Made by a program: the position numbers and the translations under genes. This document shows, one piece after another, positions 1 to 8,518 of a stretch of DNA of 51,413 bases. Source of the DNA: Clostridia bacterium (GTDB lineage Bacteria > Bacillota > Clostridia > Oscillospirales > Acutalibacteraceae); assembly GCA_017397655.1 (NCBI GenBank), contig JAFQIG010000068.1, forward strand, positions 1-51,413. The letters run 5' to 3'. Below the pieces are notes generated by a model. It was not told the DNA's origin. It was given only the letters and a program-made list of their open reading frames with translations, and did no database searches. Position 1 is the stretch's first letter, and each line of letters starts with the position of its first letter.

Positions 1-305
1 TTCCACTTTTTCACGTTCTGATCTGCAAAGTATGCGGTTGCTTTTTTTAATATTTCATTCTCCATTTTTAATTCTTCGTTTTCTCTTTGAATACGTTTTA
101 GTTCAGTTCCCGGCAGAACTGCTTTACTATCAAATGCGGATTCTCCTTCTTTTTCGTATTCTTTTACCCAACGATATACCGTTTGACGATCCACTCCACC
201 CAACATCTCAAACACTTCTTTCGGTTTGAATAGGCCGCTTTTCATTAAGTGAACCGCGGTTCATTTGAACTCTTTGCTATATTCTTTTCGCTCTCCCTTT
301 GGCAT
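1..305 (-). pseudogene. IS3-family transposase OrfA, 5' part, interrupted by a nonsense codon
   Basis: Reading leftwards from ATG 305-303, the product begins MPKGERKEYSKEFK, then has an in-frame TGA (261-263). It continues in the same frame with a helix-turn-helix core (FEMLGGVDRQTVYRWVKEY) and the lysine/glutamate-rich leucine-zipper tail typical of IS3/IS150-group OrfA. The frame stays open to the window edge, where the rest of orfA and orfB should follow. OrfA is the DNA-binding half of the IS3 transposase. The stop at codon 15 should kill the product unless translation restarts at the downstream in-frame ATG, codon 22. The Shine-Dalgarno AGAAAGGAAG precedes the start. The stop lies in a perfect palindrome, GAACCGCGGTTC (251-262). 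It is probably a decayed copy; the identification as IS3-type is firm, its activity is not. Confidence 0.75.
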
Positions 306-321
306 AATATCTTCCTTTCTA

Positions 322-338
322 TGACTGTCATTTTGTCA
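322..338. repeat. Possible IS3-family element terminus
   Basis: About 20 bases upstream of the orfA start the minus strand reads TGACAAAATGACAGTCA. IS3-family ends usually begin with TG and lie a few tens of bases ahead of orfA, so this is a candidate outer end. The partner end and any target duplication are outside the window. Inference only. Confidence 0.3.
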
Positions 339-376
339 TTTGCTTTTTTATTAAATATATTATACCACATTCTGTG

Positions 377-388
377 GCTCAGGATGAC
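377..388 (-). repeat. Short GTCATCCTGAGC-type intergenic motif
   Basis: The minus strand reads GTCATCCTGAGC. This resembles the GTCATTCTGAAC motif at 6464-6475 on the plus strand and belongs to a motif commonly seen between genes in gut bacterial genomes. The rest of 306-463 is A/T-rich with no gene seen. Confidence 0.35.
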
Positions 389-463
389 AAGGGGAGCGAG
401 TGTGCAGAACAGACCAAGGTTGCCATTATGATTAGCGGTTAAAAGAATTTTCAGAGAAAACAG

Positions 464-492
464 TTGACAAAACTGAATTTGTGTAGTATAAT
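464..492 (+). promoter_or_regulatory. Sigma-A promoter of the SSS-iorAB operon
   Basis: TTGACA (464-469), a 17-base spacer and TATAAT (487-492): a consensus housekeeping promoter. It lies 56 bases ahead of the symporter start; GGAGGG (538-543) is the ribosome binding site. Confidence 0.85.
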
Positions 493-548
493 TTAGGCAC
501 TTTAGCGAATAAAAGCTTTAAAGCGACAAATCATTTGGAGGGATTTCA

Positions 549-2072
549 ATGGCAGGCACAGGAATTTGGGTAACGATAGCTGTTTACATCGCCGTGATGG
601 TTATAATCGGCGTGGTTACGGGAAGAAAATCAAAAAGTATTGCTGACTTTACGGTTGGCGGCAGACAGGCAGGTGCGTGGCTGTCGGCGCTTTCGTACGG
701 TACAGCTTATTTTTCTGCTGTTATGTTTGTCGGTTATGCGGGCGGAACAGGCCTCAGCTACGGCTTGTGGGGTATTGCGGCAGGTATCGGTAATGCGGTT
801 TTCGGTTCATGGCTCGCATGGAAGGTTCTTGCGAGACGCACACGTGATGTATCTGCAAGACTTAAGATCAAGACAATGCCTCAATTTTTCGGTTACCGCT
901 ACGGCAGTAACGGTATCAAGCTTTTTGCTTGTGTTGTCATTTTTATATTTATGATTCCGTATTCAGCTTCCGTTTACAAGGGACTCGCTTCCATTGCGGA
1001 TGTTCTTCTCGGAATTGATTATCAGATTTGTATGATTATTATTGCAGTTGTTGCTGCACTTCTTCTTGTTCTCGGCGGTTACCTTGCACAGGCAAGAGCT
1101 GACTTTGTTCAGGGAATTATTATGATGTTCGGTGTTGCGCTTCTTATTTTCTTTGTCATCCGTTGTGACAAGGTAGGCGGTTTCGCAGGTATTGCTGAGT
1201 ATGCAAAGACTCAGACAGGTCTTCCGAAGCTTAGTGCAGATGCGGCAACGGGACTTATTGCAACGGTACTTATGACATCCTTCGGCACTTGGGGACTTCC
1301 GCAGATGGTTCAGAAATACTTCGGCATCAAGGATGATAAGCAGGCAAAAAGAGGAATCCTTATCTCCACTTTCTTTGCTCTTTTGGTTGCAGGCGGCGGA
1401 TATTTTATCGGTTCGCTTTGCCATCGCTTCTTTACAGCAGAGGATCTTGCAGCCATGCCGAAGCCCACACAGGATTATGTTGTACCGTTTATGCTTAAAG
1501 AAGTAGGTCTTCCGTCGGTTCTTCTCGGTATAGTTCTTGTTCTTCTTATTGCCGCTTCGGTATCGACTCTTTGTTCAATCACTCTGACGGCAAGCTCTAC
1601 TCTGACTATTGACTTTATAAATAATGTCAAAAAGACTGCAATGAACGAAAAGAAGACAGGTATTCTGACAAAGATCCTTTGTGTACTGTTTGTTGTTGCA
1701 TCATACTTTGTAGCGAACACAGATACACCCATCCTCGATATGATGAGCTACTCATGGGGTATTATTTCCGGTTCGTTCCTTGCTCCCTATGTTCTTGCTC
1801 TTTTCTGCAAAAAGCTCACTAAGGGCGGTGCATGGTGCGGAATTCTCGGCGGATTCGTTACTGCAATTATTCCTGCAGCCTGCAAGATTGCTACACTCTG
1901 CGGCTCCGTTAATGAAACGGTAGTTATGCTCGCCGGCAAGGGTCCGTTGTTCGCTTGTATTGCCATGATATTGTCAATTATCCTTTGTTTGGTCGGTTCT
2001 TTGGTAATTAAAAGCGAAAAAGATAAAAATAACTCAGAATTTTTCTATAATTCTATTGTAGAAGTCGAATAA
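549..2072 (+). CDS. Sodium:solute symporter (SSS family)
   Basis: A 507-aa polytopic membrane protein with about 13 hydrophobic segments. The N-terminal part, with SKSIADFTVGGRQAGAWLSA (about residues 29-48) followed by a segment near SYGTAYFSAVMFVGYAG, matches the SSS (SLC5-like) fold, in which Na+ drives uptake of sugars, amino acids or carboxylates. The substrate cannot be read from sequence. It is the first gene of an operon with iorA (45-base gap) and iorB, so import of an aromatic amino acid, aryl acid or related 2-oxo acid is an attractive inference. The ATG at 549 follows GGAGGG at a suitable distance. The C-terminal tail is short and charged. Length is normal for the family. Confidence 0.85.
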   Translation: MAGTGIWVTIAVYIAVMVIIGVVTGRKSKSIADFTVGGRQAGAWLSALSYGTAYFSAVMFVGYAGGTGLSYGLWGIAAGIGNAVFGSWLAWKVLARRTRDVSARLKIKTMPQFFGYRYGSNGIKLFACVVIFIFMIPYSASVYKGLASIADVLLGIDYQICMIIIAVVAALLLVLGGYLAQARADFVQGIIMMFGVALLIFFVIRCDKVGGFAGIAEYAKTQTGLPKLSADAATGLIATVLMTSFGTWGLPQMVQKYFGIKDDKQAKRGILISTFFALLVAGGGYFIGSLCHRFFTAEDLAAMPKPTQDYVVPFMLKEVGLPSVLLGIVLVLLIAASVSTLCSITLTASSTLTIDFINNVKKTAMNEKKTGILTKILCVLFVVASYFVANTDTPILDMMSYSWGIISGSFLAPYVLALFCKKLTKGGAWCGILGGFVTAIIPAACKIATLCGSVNETVVMLAGKGPLFACIAMILSIILCLVGSLVIKSEKDKNNSEFFYNSIVEVE

Positions 2073-2117
2073 TTGTGTCATAATAACAGTTGCGAATTTT
2101 ATTTTAGAGGTGTTATC

Positions 2118-3854
2118 ATGAAAAAGATACTTCTCGGCAACGAAGCAGTTGCCAGAGGTCTGTACGAGGCAGGCTGTCGTGTAGCTTCAAGCTACCCGGG
2201 AACGCCCAGTACGGAGGTCACGGAATTTGCCGCTACATATGACGATATTTACTGTGAATGGGCACCCAACGAAAAGGTTGCCATGGAGACAGCCTGCGGT
2301 GCGGCTATTGCAGGGGCAAGAAGCTTTTGCGGTATGAAGCACGTCGGACTCAATGTCGCAGCCGATCCGCTTTTCACGGCATCCTATACAGGCGTTAATG
2401 CAGGTATGGTTATCGTTACTGCCGATGATCCCGGTATGCATTCTTCACAGAACGAACAGGATTCAAGACATTATGCAAAGGCATCAAAGACAATGATGCT
2501 GGAGCCTGCAGATTCTGCCGAATGTCTTGCATTTACAAAGAAGGCTTATGAGCTTTCCGAAAAGTTTGACACTCCCGTTATCATCAGACTTACAACAAGA
2601 ATTGCACATTCCCGTTCTCTTGCAGAGCTTTCCGACCGTGTTGACGCAGGACTTCGTCCCTACGAAAAGAATCCCGGCAAGTATGTCATGATGCCTGCAA
2701 TGGCAAAGAAGAGACATATCGTTGTTGAGGAAAGAATAGAGAATCAGATCGCATGGGCAGAAACGCAGGCCGTTGACGAGGGTATCAACACCGTTGAATA
2801 CAATGACAAAAAGATCGGCGTTATCACGGCAGGTATCTGCTATCAGTATGCAAAGGAAGCTCTCGGCGATAAGGCTTCATACTTAAAGCTTGGTTGCGTA
2901 TATCCGCTTCCCGTCGAGCTTATCCGTTCATTTGCCGCCGAATGTGAAACAGTCTATGTTATCGAAGAGCTTGATGATTATATTGAGACACACTGTCTCA
3001 AGAACGGAATCAAGGTTATCGGCAAAGAAGCTTTCACTCTTCAGGGTGAGTATTCTCAGTCAATGATTGCAAAGGCTGTTCTGTCCGAAGAGAAGCCCTG
3101 TCTTTCTACCGATCTCCCGATTCCCGGACGTCCTCCCGTGCTTTGTGCAGGATGTCCGCACAGAGGTCTTTTCTACGCACTCAAAAAGCTTAATGTCACC
3201 GTCAGCGGCGATATCGGATGTTATACTCTCGGTGCATTGGCTCCTCTCGGTATGCTTGATACCTGTATCTGTATGGGTGCATCCGTATCTGCACTTCACG
3301 GCAGAAACAAGGCAGACGAGAACAACAGCAAAAAGAGTGTTGCCGTTATCGGTGATTCGACTTTCATTCATTCGGGCGTTACGGGTCTTATCAATATTGC
3401 ATACAACAAGAGTAATTCGGTTGTAATTATTCTTGATAACTCCATTACAGGTATGACAGGTCACCAGCAGAACCCGACAACGGGTCTTACCATCAAGGGT
3501 GATCCCACGGCAGCAGTCAGCCTTGAAAAGCTTGCAGAGGCTGTCGGTATCGAAAGAGTCCGTGTTGTTGATCCTTATAACCTTGCCGAAACCGAAAATG
3601 CAATCAGGGAAGAGCTTTCGACAGATGCTCCCTCGGTTATTATTTCACGCCGTCCCTGTGCGCTTCTTAAGAAGGTTAAGCACAATCCGCCCTTGAAGGT
3701 TGATGCGGACAAGTGCCGTTCGTGCAAAATGTGTATGAAGATCGGCTGTCCCGCCATCAGCATGAAGGACGGTAAGGCGGTTATCGACTTTACACAGTGC
3801 GTCGGATGCAATGTCTGTAAACAGCTTTGCAAGTTTGATGCAATTACGGATTAA
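2118..3854 (+). CDS. iorA: Indolepyruvate ferredoxin oxidoreductase, alpha subunit
   Basis: A 578-aa protein starting MKKILLGNEAVARGLYEAG. The N-terminal pyrimidine-binding domain carries SSYPGTPSTEVTEF. The C-terminal thiamine-diphosphate domain carries GDIGCYTLG and GDSTFIHSGVTGL followed by the ILDNSITGMTGHQQNP region. Two ferredoxin-type 4Fe-4S motifs close the protein (Cys 533, 536, 539, 544 and 561, 564, 567, 571). With IorB it oxidatively decarboxylates aryl 2-oxo acids such as indolepyruvate and phenylpyruvate to aryl-acetyl-CoA, reducing ferredoxin, in the cytoplasm; this links aromatic amino-acid fermentation to energy gain. The open frame extends to 2073, but the ATG at 2118 has the ribosome binding site (AGAGGTG) and matches the family N-terminus. 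It lies downstream of the SSS gene and 13 bases ahead of iorB. Confidence 0.95.
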   Translation: MKKILLGNEAVARGLYEAGCRVASSYPGTPSTEVTEFAATYDDIYCEWAPNEKVAMETACGAAIAGARSFCGMKHVGLNVAADPLFTASYTGVNAGMVIVTADDPGMHSSQNEQDSRHYAKASKTMMLEPADSAECLAFTKKAYELSEKFDTPVIIRLTTRIAHSRSLAELSDRVDAGLRPYEKNPGKYVMMPAMAKKRHIVVEERIENQIAWAETQAVDEGINTVEYNDKKIGVITAGICYQYAKEALGDKASYLKLGCVYPLPVELIRSFAAECETVYVIEELDDYIETHCLKNGIKVIGKEAFTLQGEYSQSMIAKAVLSEEKPCLSTDLPIPGRPPVLCAGCPHRGLFYALKKLNVTVSGDIGCYTLGALAPLGMLDTCICMGASVSALHGRNKADENNSKKSVAVIGDSTFIHSGVTGLINIAYNKSNSVVIILDNSITGMTGHQQNPTTGLTIKGDPTAAVSLEKLAEAVGIERVRVVDPYNLAETENAIREELSTDAPSVIISRRPCALLKKVKHNPPLKVDADKCRSCKMCMKIGCPAISMKDGKAVIDFTQCVGCNVCKQLCKFDAITD

Positions 3855-3867
3855 GGAGGCGGTAAGG

Positions 3868-4440
3868 ATGTCAGTTAAAAGTATTATGATTGTCGGCGTC
3901 GGCGGACAGGGCACATTGCTTGCCAGCCGAATTTTAGGTGAAGCTCTCGTTTGTGAAGGCTTTGATGTCAAGGTATCCGAGGTTCACGGTATGAGTCAGA
4001 GAGGCGGTTCCGTTGTTACTTATGTCAAGTACGGTGACAAGGTTGCTTCTCCGATTATTGAAAAAGGCGAAGCTGATCTTCTTTTAAGCTTTGAGCAGCT
4101 TGAAGCGGCAAGGTGGCTTCCGTTCCTCAAGACGGACGGAAAGGTTATCGTCAACACACAGACGATTGATCCGATGCCTGTTATCACAGGCGTTGCAAGC
4201 TATCCCGAAGAGATTATTGAGAATCTTTGTTCCGCAGGTGCAGACGTTACGGCTTTTGATGCGCTTTCCGTTGCTGTTGAAGCAGGATCTCCCAAGGCTG
4301 TAAACGTTGTACTTATCGGTACACTTGCAAAGAGAACCGATATTCCGAAGGAAACATGGATCGAAGCTATCAAAAATACGGTTCCCGCTAAATTCCTTGA
4401 GCTGAATCTCAAGGCTTTTGAACTGGGATACAACAAGTAA
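3868..4440 (+). CDS. iorB: Indolepyruvate ferredoxin oxidoreductase, beta subunit
   Basis: A 190-aa protein of the gamma-type pyruvate/2-oxo acid ferredoxin oxidoreductase domain. It opens with the nucleotide-binding-like stretch SIMIVGVGGQGTLLASRILG and the characteristic VSEVHGMSQRGGSVVTYVKYG. It pairs with IorA to form the complete enzyme. The ATG at 3868 is preceded by AAGGAGGCGGTAAGG, a strong ribosome binding site just after the iorA stop; the longer frame back to 3811 overlaps iorA and is unlikely. It is last in the operon; a terminator follows immediately. Confidence 0.95.
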   Translation: MSVKSIMIVGVGGQGTLLASRILGEALVCEGFDVKVSEVHGMSQRGGSVVTYVKYGDKVASPIIEKGEADLLLSFEQLEAARWLPFLKTDGKVIVNTQTIDPMPVITGVASYPEEIIENLCSAGADVTAFDALSVAVEAGSPKAVNVVLIGTLAKRTDIPKETWIEAIKNTVPAKFLELNLKAFELGYNK

Positions 4441-4448
4441 AAATTTTG

Positions 4449-4480
4449 AGACAGAGTTTTGCGCTCTGTCTCTTTTTTTA
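4449..4480 (+). terminator. Intrinsic terminator of the iorAB operon
   Basis: Perfect 9-bp stem GAGACAGAG / CTCTGTCTC with a 7-base loop, followed by seven T residues, nine bases after the iorB stop. Confidence 0.9.
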
Positions 4481-4501
4481 CAAAATTTTTTAAAATTGCA
4501 C

Positions 4502-4530
4502 TTGAATTTTGTTAAATTATACTGTATTAT
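4502..4530 (+). promoter_or_regulatory. Promoter of the first ceramidase-like gene
   Basis: TTGAAT (4502-4507), a 17-base spacer and TATTAT (4525-4530). AAGGAG (4560-4565) is the ribosome binding site for the ATG at 4576. Confidence 0.6.
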
Positions 4531-4575
4531 TGTTTCGGTATGAATAACATACAAAAATTAAAGGAGTGTAACTAA

Positions 4576-6342
4576 ATGAAAAAAATGAGCAAAGCAATTT
4601 CTGTCGTTTTGGTACTTTGTATGCTCGTCTCTACGCTCGGTCTGACATCTTTCGCTGCAGGCGATTTCAAGACCAAGCTTCAGAACGGTGTTGCAAAGGG
4701 TATCGAAGCTATTTTTAACGGTGTTTTCGGTGCAGTTAACCTTATTCTCCCCGATGGCGAAACTTTCTATGATATTAATGAATACAAGGATGAGCAGTTC
4801 TTTTCAGGTAACGAAACATTCCTTGATGCTCCTGCAGAGGGTGCTCAGTGGATGCTCGGTTCTTCCGAGATTTCCCTTGTCCCCGACGACTGGAAGGAAT
4901 ATGACTATTTCCTTGGCGGATACATTATGCTTGAAAACGGTATGAACAACAGAGTTGAAGAAATACTCGATGATATGAGAGCCCGTGTTATCGCAATCAG
5001 TGACAACACGGACAGAGGCGTTGCAGTTTTCGCAACAATCGACTCTATCGGTCTTACAAATCAGGACATCCGTGAGATCAGAGCAAAGCTTGTCGAAAAA
5101 GCAGGCGATGACTTCGATTTCTCCGGTATTTCCGTATCTTCCACACACTGTCACAGCGGTATTGATACAGAGGGTCTTTGGACAAATATCTTCGGCAAGG
5201 CTGTCAAGAATCTTTTCAAGGCGGTTACTCGTATCGGCAAGCTCGATCAGGGTACTGATCCCAAGTATATGGAGTTCCTTTATGACAAGGTTTCCGATGC
5301 TATGCTTGCAGCTTGCAAGGAAATGGTTCCCGGTACAATGACGTTTGCACAGAAGGACATCGGTGACGATTATTTCGGTAACAAGAACAGACCTTCCGCA
5401 TCTGCACTTATAACAGATATGACTCGTTTCGTTTTCACTCCTGATGTTGTTACAAAGGAAAACAGACCTACTATGATTGTCAACGTTGCGGCACATCCCG
5501 ACGTTGCAGGTCTTCCTACAAACGATAATCAGGGCAACGGCAGAGGCATTTCCGGTGACTTCATTTACTACATGGGCGAAACCATCAACGGCGCAGGCTA
5601 TGATTTTATGTATTTCAGCGGCGCTATCGCAGGTATCTATATGGCAAGAGGCGCTACAAACAACGGTCAGGTATTCACACACAGAGTTCAGCAGTCAGAG
5701 CGTTACGGTAACGAGCTTGGCAGAATCGCGCTTTCTCTCACACTCACAGAGGAACAGATCATTGCCGATGATTATATCACAAATGATGAAAGAGAAGCTG
5801 CAGAGCGTGAAGTTGCCGAAAAGAACGGCGGCAAATACCTTCTCTGGTACGAAGGCTGGGAGCCTGTAACAGAAAAGACTCTCGCTCCCGTATTCAACGT
5901 TGCATTCAAGGAAGTTGACGTTCACGTAACAAATTCCTTTATCAAGATCGCAGGTAAGTTGAAACTCGCTAACTACGACATTCTTAAGGATGGCAGAGAG
6001 TATTATGTTCGTACAGAGATCGGCTATATGGAGATCGGTGATATCAAAATAGCTCTTATGCCCGGTGAGGTTTGCCAGGATCTTGTAGTCGGCGGCACTT
6101 CTCTTGAAGCTGAAACGGCTTTCAGAGGCGAAGATTTCAACGGCAAGACGATCGTAGAGATCTTTGGTGAGGGTACAGTCGCATTCGGTCTTATGAACGA
6201 TGCTATCGGTTACGTAATTCCCGATAACGACTACTGTATGAGCGTAGTATTTAATCATTATCACGAGCTTATCAGCCTTGGTGATGAAACTGCTTCTACA
6301 ATCATGGCAGCATTTGAAGAGCTTGCAGAAGAGATTAAATAA
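4576..6342 (+). CDS. Secreted neutral-ceramidase-like hydrolase (copy 1)
   Basis: A 588-aa protein with a Sec signal peptide (MKKMSKAISVVLVLCMLVST, cleavage likely after SFA near residue 27) and no lipobox, so probably released or loosely wall-bound. The body resembles neutral/alkaline non-lysosomal ceramidases. It has an HxH metal-ligand motif in SSTHCHSGIDTEG (His191, His193), an ISGD motif (Ser326-Gly-Asp) matching the nucleophile region, PGE (Glu498) and a late GY (Gly545-Tyr546) corresponding to further zinc-site residues of the family. Such enzymes cleave the amide of ceramides; the true substrate here is unknown and could be another N-acyl lipid. It is shorter than classical bacterial ceramidases of about 650 aa, and I see no separate C-terminal domain. 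It stands alone between its own promoter and terminator, followed by a close paralogue at 6656. Confidence 0.75.
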   Translation: MKKMSKAISVVLVLCMLVSTLGLTSFAAGDFKTKLQNGVAKGIEAIFNGVFGAVNLILPDGETFYDINEYKDEQFFSGNETFLDAPAEGAQWMLGSSEISLVPDDWKEYDYFLGGYIMLENGMNNRVEEILDDMRARVIAISDNTDRGVAVFATIDSIGLTNQDIREIRAKLVEKAGDDFDFSGISVSSTHCHSGIDTEGLWTNIFGKAVKNLFKAVTRIGKLDQGTDPKYMEFLYDKVSDAMLAACKEMVPGTMTFAQKDIGDDYFGNKNRPSASALITDMTRFVFTPDVVTKENRPTMIVNVAAHPDVAGLPTNDNQGNGRGISGDFIYYMGETINGAGYDFMYFSGAIAGIYMARGATNNGQVFTHRVQQSERYGNELGRIALSLTLTEEQIIADDYITNDEREAAEREVAEKNGGKYLLWYEGWEPVTEKTLAPVFNVAFKEVDVHVTNSFIKIAGKLKLANYDILKDGREYYVRTEIGYMEIGDIKIALMPGEVCQDLVVGGTSLEAETAFRGEDFNGKTIVEIFGEGTVAFGLMNDAIGYVIPDNDYCMSVVFNHYHELISLGDETASTIMAAFEELAEEIK

Positions 6343-6358
6343 GTAAATCGTTTTTGAA

Positions 6359-6388
6359 AGAACCTTCCGTACGGAGGGTTCTTTTTTT
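6359..6388 (+). terminator. Intrinsic terminator after copy 1
   Basis: An 11-bp stem AGAACCTTCCG / CGGAGGGTTCT (one wobble pair, two-base loop) followed by a run of T residues. Confidence 0.85.
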
Positions 6389-6655
6389 ATGCAATGCTGT
6401 CGCATTGAATGCAGTATTTGCGTTACAAACAATAATGTGAATTCGTAGCATCAGACTACAGCTGTCATTCTGAACAAAGTGAAAAATCTTTCTTTGAATG
6501 TAAAGGTTCTTCACCTTTCAAAAATCAAGTTGTTTGTGTATTCGTTCCTAAAACTATCCACTTCATTCCCGATCTGTTGTATTAAATTGCCAAATGTGCT
6601 ACGCTGAGCGTGCAAGAGATTGCAATATTAAATTATTTCAGAAAGGGAGAGTCTT
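6389..6655. other. Intergenic spacer with small repeats, no gene seen
   Basis: This spacer separates the two ceramidase-like genes. It holds a small hairpin (CAATGC/GCATTG, 6392-6407) and a 30-base motif described separately. No convincing open frame or clear sigma-A promoter was found, although copy 2 must be transcribed from somewhere here or by read-through. GGGAGAG at 6644-6650 is the ribosome binding site for copy 2. Confidence 0.5.
6463..6492 (+). repeat. GTCATTCTGAAC-type intergenic repeat
   Basis: Begins TGTCATTCTGAACAAAGTG and runs into AAAAATCTTT. It resembles a degenerate form of the GTCATTCTGAGCGAAGCG-type repeat widespread between genes in gut bacteria, and shares its core with 377-388 (opposite strand). 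Confidence 0.45.
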
Positions 6656-8395
6656 ATGAAAACGTCAAAACGAATTTTGTCTTCACTTTTGGTAATGTGT
6701 ATTCTTTTTTCGTCGATTGGTCTGACAACGGCTTATGCGGCGAGAACGAGCAGCGTCGGCGATGCGGTCGGATATGCGATTGAAAAGGGAGTTGCAGGGC
6801 TTATTAACGGACTTCTGAACGGAATTGGCTCGCTTGTACCCGAAAGTGACAAGTTCTATGATGCTGACACTTATGCCGACACTCAGTTTTATGAGGGATC
6901 GGGAGAGTTTGCCGATACCGTAAAGGACGGCGCAAGCTGGAAGCTCGGTTCTGCCGAGGTTTCACTTGTTCCCGATGACTGGAAAGAGCACACATACTAC
7001 CTTGGCGGTTACGGTGTCAAAAATAATGGCTTCAGCAACAAGGTTGAAGAGATACTTGACGATATGAAAGCTCGTGTTATTGCAATAAGCGATGGCGAAA
7101 AGGTTACTGTTTTTGCAACGACTGATTCTATCGGAACAACCAATCAACATATCAGAGATATCCGTGAAAAACTCATTGAAAAGTCAAACGGTAAGTATGA
7201 CTTTGCCGCAATCAATGTTTGTGCAACACACTCTCACAGCGGCATTGATACTGAGGGTCTCTGGACAGAAGCAGTCAGAAAGATTTTTGCAAACGGTGTA
7301 AAGTCCCTGCTTCATATCGGCAAGCTTGAATCCGGTACGGATCCGCATTATATGGAATTTTTCTGTGACAAAGTTTCCGATGCGATGCTTGAAGCTTGCG
7401 AGAATATGGAAAGCGGTACACTTAAGTACACAGTCAAGACATTAGATGAAAGTTACTTCCAAAACAAAAACAGGGCATCCTCAAAGACTTTGATTACCGA
7501 GATGCACAGATTTGTTTTTAATCCTTATAATTCGGATTCTAAACCGACAATGATAGTACAAGTTTCGGGACATCCTGATGTTGCCGGTTATCCTACGGAT
7601 GACGGCAAGGGTAACGGCAGAGGACTTTCCGGTGACTATGTATATTATATGGGCGAGGTCATTAACGGTGCCGGCTATGACTTTATGTTCTTTAACGGAG
7701 CTATAGCAGGCGTATATATGAGCACAGGCTCGTCGGAGGATGGTCAGCCGCACTCGCACAGAGTCGAAAAGTCAGCATACTACGGCAGAGAGCTTGGCAG
7801 AATGGCACTTTCGCTGACACTTACGGAGCAGCAGATTACAGCTGACGAATTCCTTATGAGTGACAAGAATGATGACTGGTATGAGGGTTGGGAGCCTGTC
7901 AGAGAAAGATCGGTTTCTCCGATTCTCAACATTGCACTTAAAGAGGTCGATGTTCCCGTAACAAACGGACTTATCAAGCTTGCAGGAAAGCTGAATCTTG
8001 CAAATTATGATGTACTGAAAAAGGATGACGGCTACTATCTTCGTACTGAAATCGGATATATGGAGATGGGCGATGTCAAATTTGTTTTCACACCGGGCGA
8101 GCTTTGCCAGGATCTTGTTGACGGCGGTACTTCGCTGACTGCCGAATACTCCTTCAGCGGTGAGGATTTTGAGGGCAAGGTGCTGACCGATATCTTCGGT
8201 GATGACATAATTGTCCTTGGTCTGACTAACGATGCGATAGGCTATATTGTTCCTGATAACGATTATGCTATGTGTGCTTTCTCTATCCAGCACAAGCAGG
8301 GTGACGGTCATTATCATGAATTGATAAGCCTCGGCGAACAGACGGCATCCGTTCTTATGGAAGCTTATGAAGAGCTTTCTGAAGAAATCAAATAA
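6656..8395 (+). CDS. Secreted neutral-ceramidase-like hydrolase (copy 2)
   Basis: A 579-aa paralogue of the gene at 4576, collinear and clearly similar over its whole length. The signal peptide starts MKTSKRILSSLLVMCILFSS and probably ends after AYA, near residue 28. The same active-site elements are present: THSHSGIDTEG (His192, His194), LSGD (Ser325), PGE (Glu482) and GYIVPDNDY. A 14-residue stretch present in copy 1 near DEREAAEREVAEKNGG is absent, and an extra QHKQGDG lies near the C-terminus. This suggests an old tandem duplication with divergence rather than a recent copy. It is probably extracellular, acting on ceramide or a related N-acyl lipid. No strong terminator was seen after it; the next gene has its own promoter. 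Confidence 0.75.
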   Translation: MKTSKRILSSLLVMCILFSSIGLTTAYAARTSSVGDAVGYAIEKGVAGLINGLLNGIGSLVPESDKFYDADTYADTQFYEGSGEFADTVKDGASWKLGSAEVSLVPDDWKEHTYYLGGYGVKNNGFSNKVEEILDDMKARVIAISDGEKVTVFATTDSIGTTNQHIRDIREKLIEKSNGKYDFAAINVCATHSHSGIDTEGLWTEAVRKIFANGVKSLLHIGKLESGTDPHYMEFFCDKVSDAMLEACENMESGTLKYTVKTLDESYFQNKNRASSKTLITEMHRFVFNPYNSDSKPTMIVQVSGHPDVAGYPTDDGKGNGRGLSGDYVYYMGEVINGAGYDFMFFNGAIAGVYMSTGSSEDGQPHSHRVEKSAYYGRELGRMALSLTLTEQQITADEFLMSDKNDDWYEGWEPVRERSVSPILNIALKEVDVPVTNGLIKLAGKLNLANYDVLKKDDGYYLRTEIGYMEMGDVKFVFTPGELCQDLVDGGTSLTAEYSFSGEDFEGKVLTDIFGDDIIVLGLTNDAIGYIVPDNDYAMCAFSIQHKQGDGHYHELISLGEQTASVLMEAYEELSEEIK

Positions 8396-8443
8396 ATATC
8401 GGAAAATCTTTTATAGTTTTGCACAAAAATATTGAATGCTTTA

Positions 8444-8472
8444 TTGACTTTTATGTGATTATGCTGTAAAAT
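8444..8472 (+). promoter_or_regulatory. Promoter of the isomerase-phosphoesterase-transporter operon
   Basis: TTGACT (8444-8449), a 17-base spacer and TAAAAT (8467-8472), 46 bases ahead of the ATG at 8519. Confidence 0.65.
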
Positions 8473-8518
8473 TCAGATAGTGCTGATTGCATTAATAAAT
8501 CATAAGGAGTTATTTATT

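Noticed and set aside
261-263. TGA read as tryptophan or selenocysteine in the transposase fragment
   Set aside because: Other genes in the window end with TGA at positions consistent with normal stops (for example overlapping ATGA starts), and no SECIS-like hairpin or family Trp/Cys is evident at this site.
2073-2117. Extra N-terminal residues for IorA from the longer open frame
   Set aside because: No ribosome binding site upstream, and the family N-terminus (KKILLGNEA) begins at the ATG 2118, which has AGAGGTG.
4804-5682. Long minus-strand open frame inside the first ceramidase-like gene
   Set aside because: Cys/Ile-rich low-quality translation without a ribosome binding site, antisense to a clear gene; similar shadows lie under most genes here.
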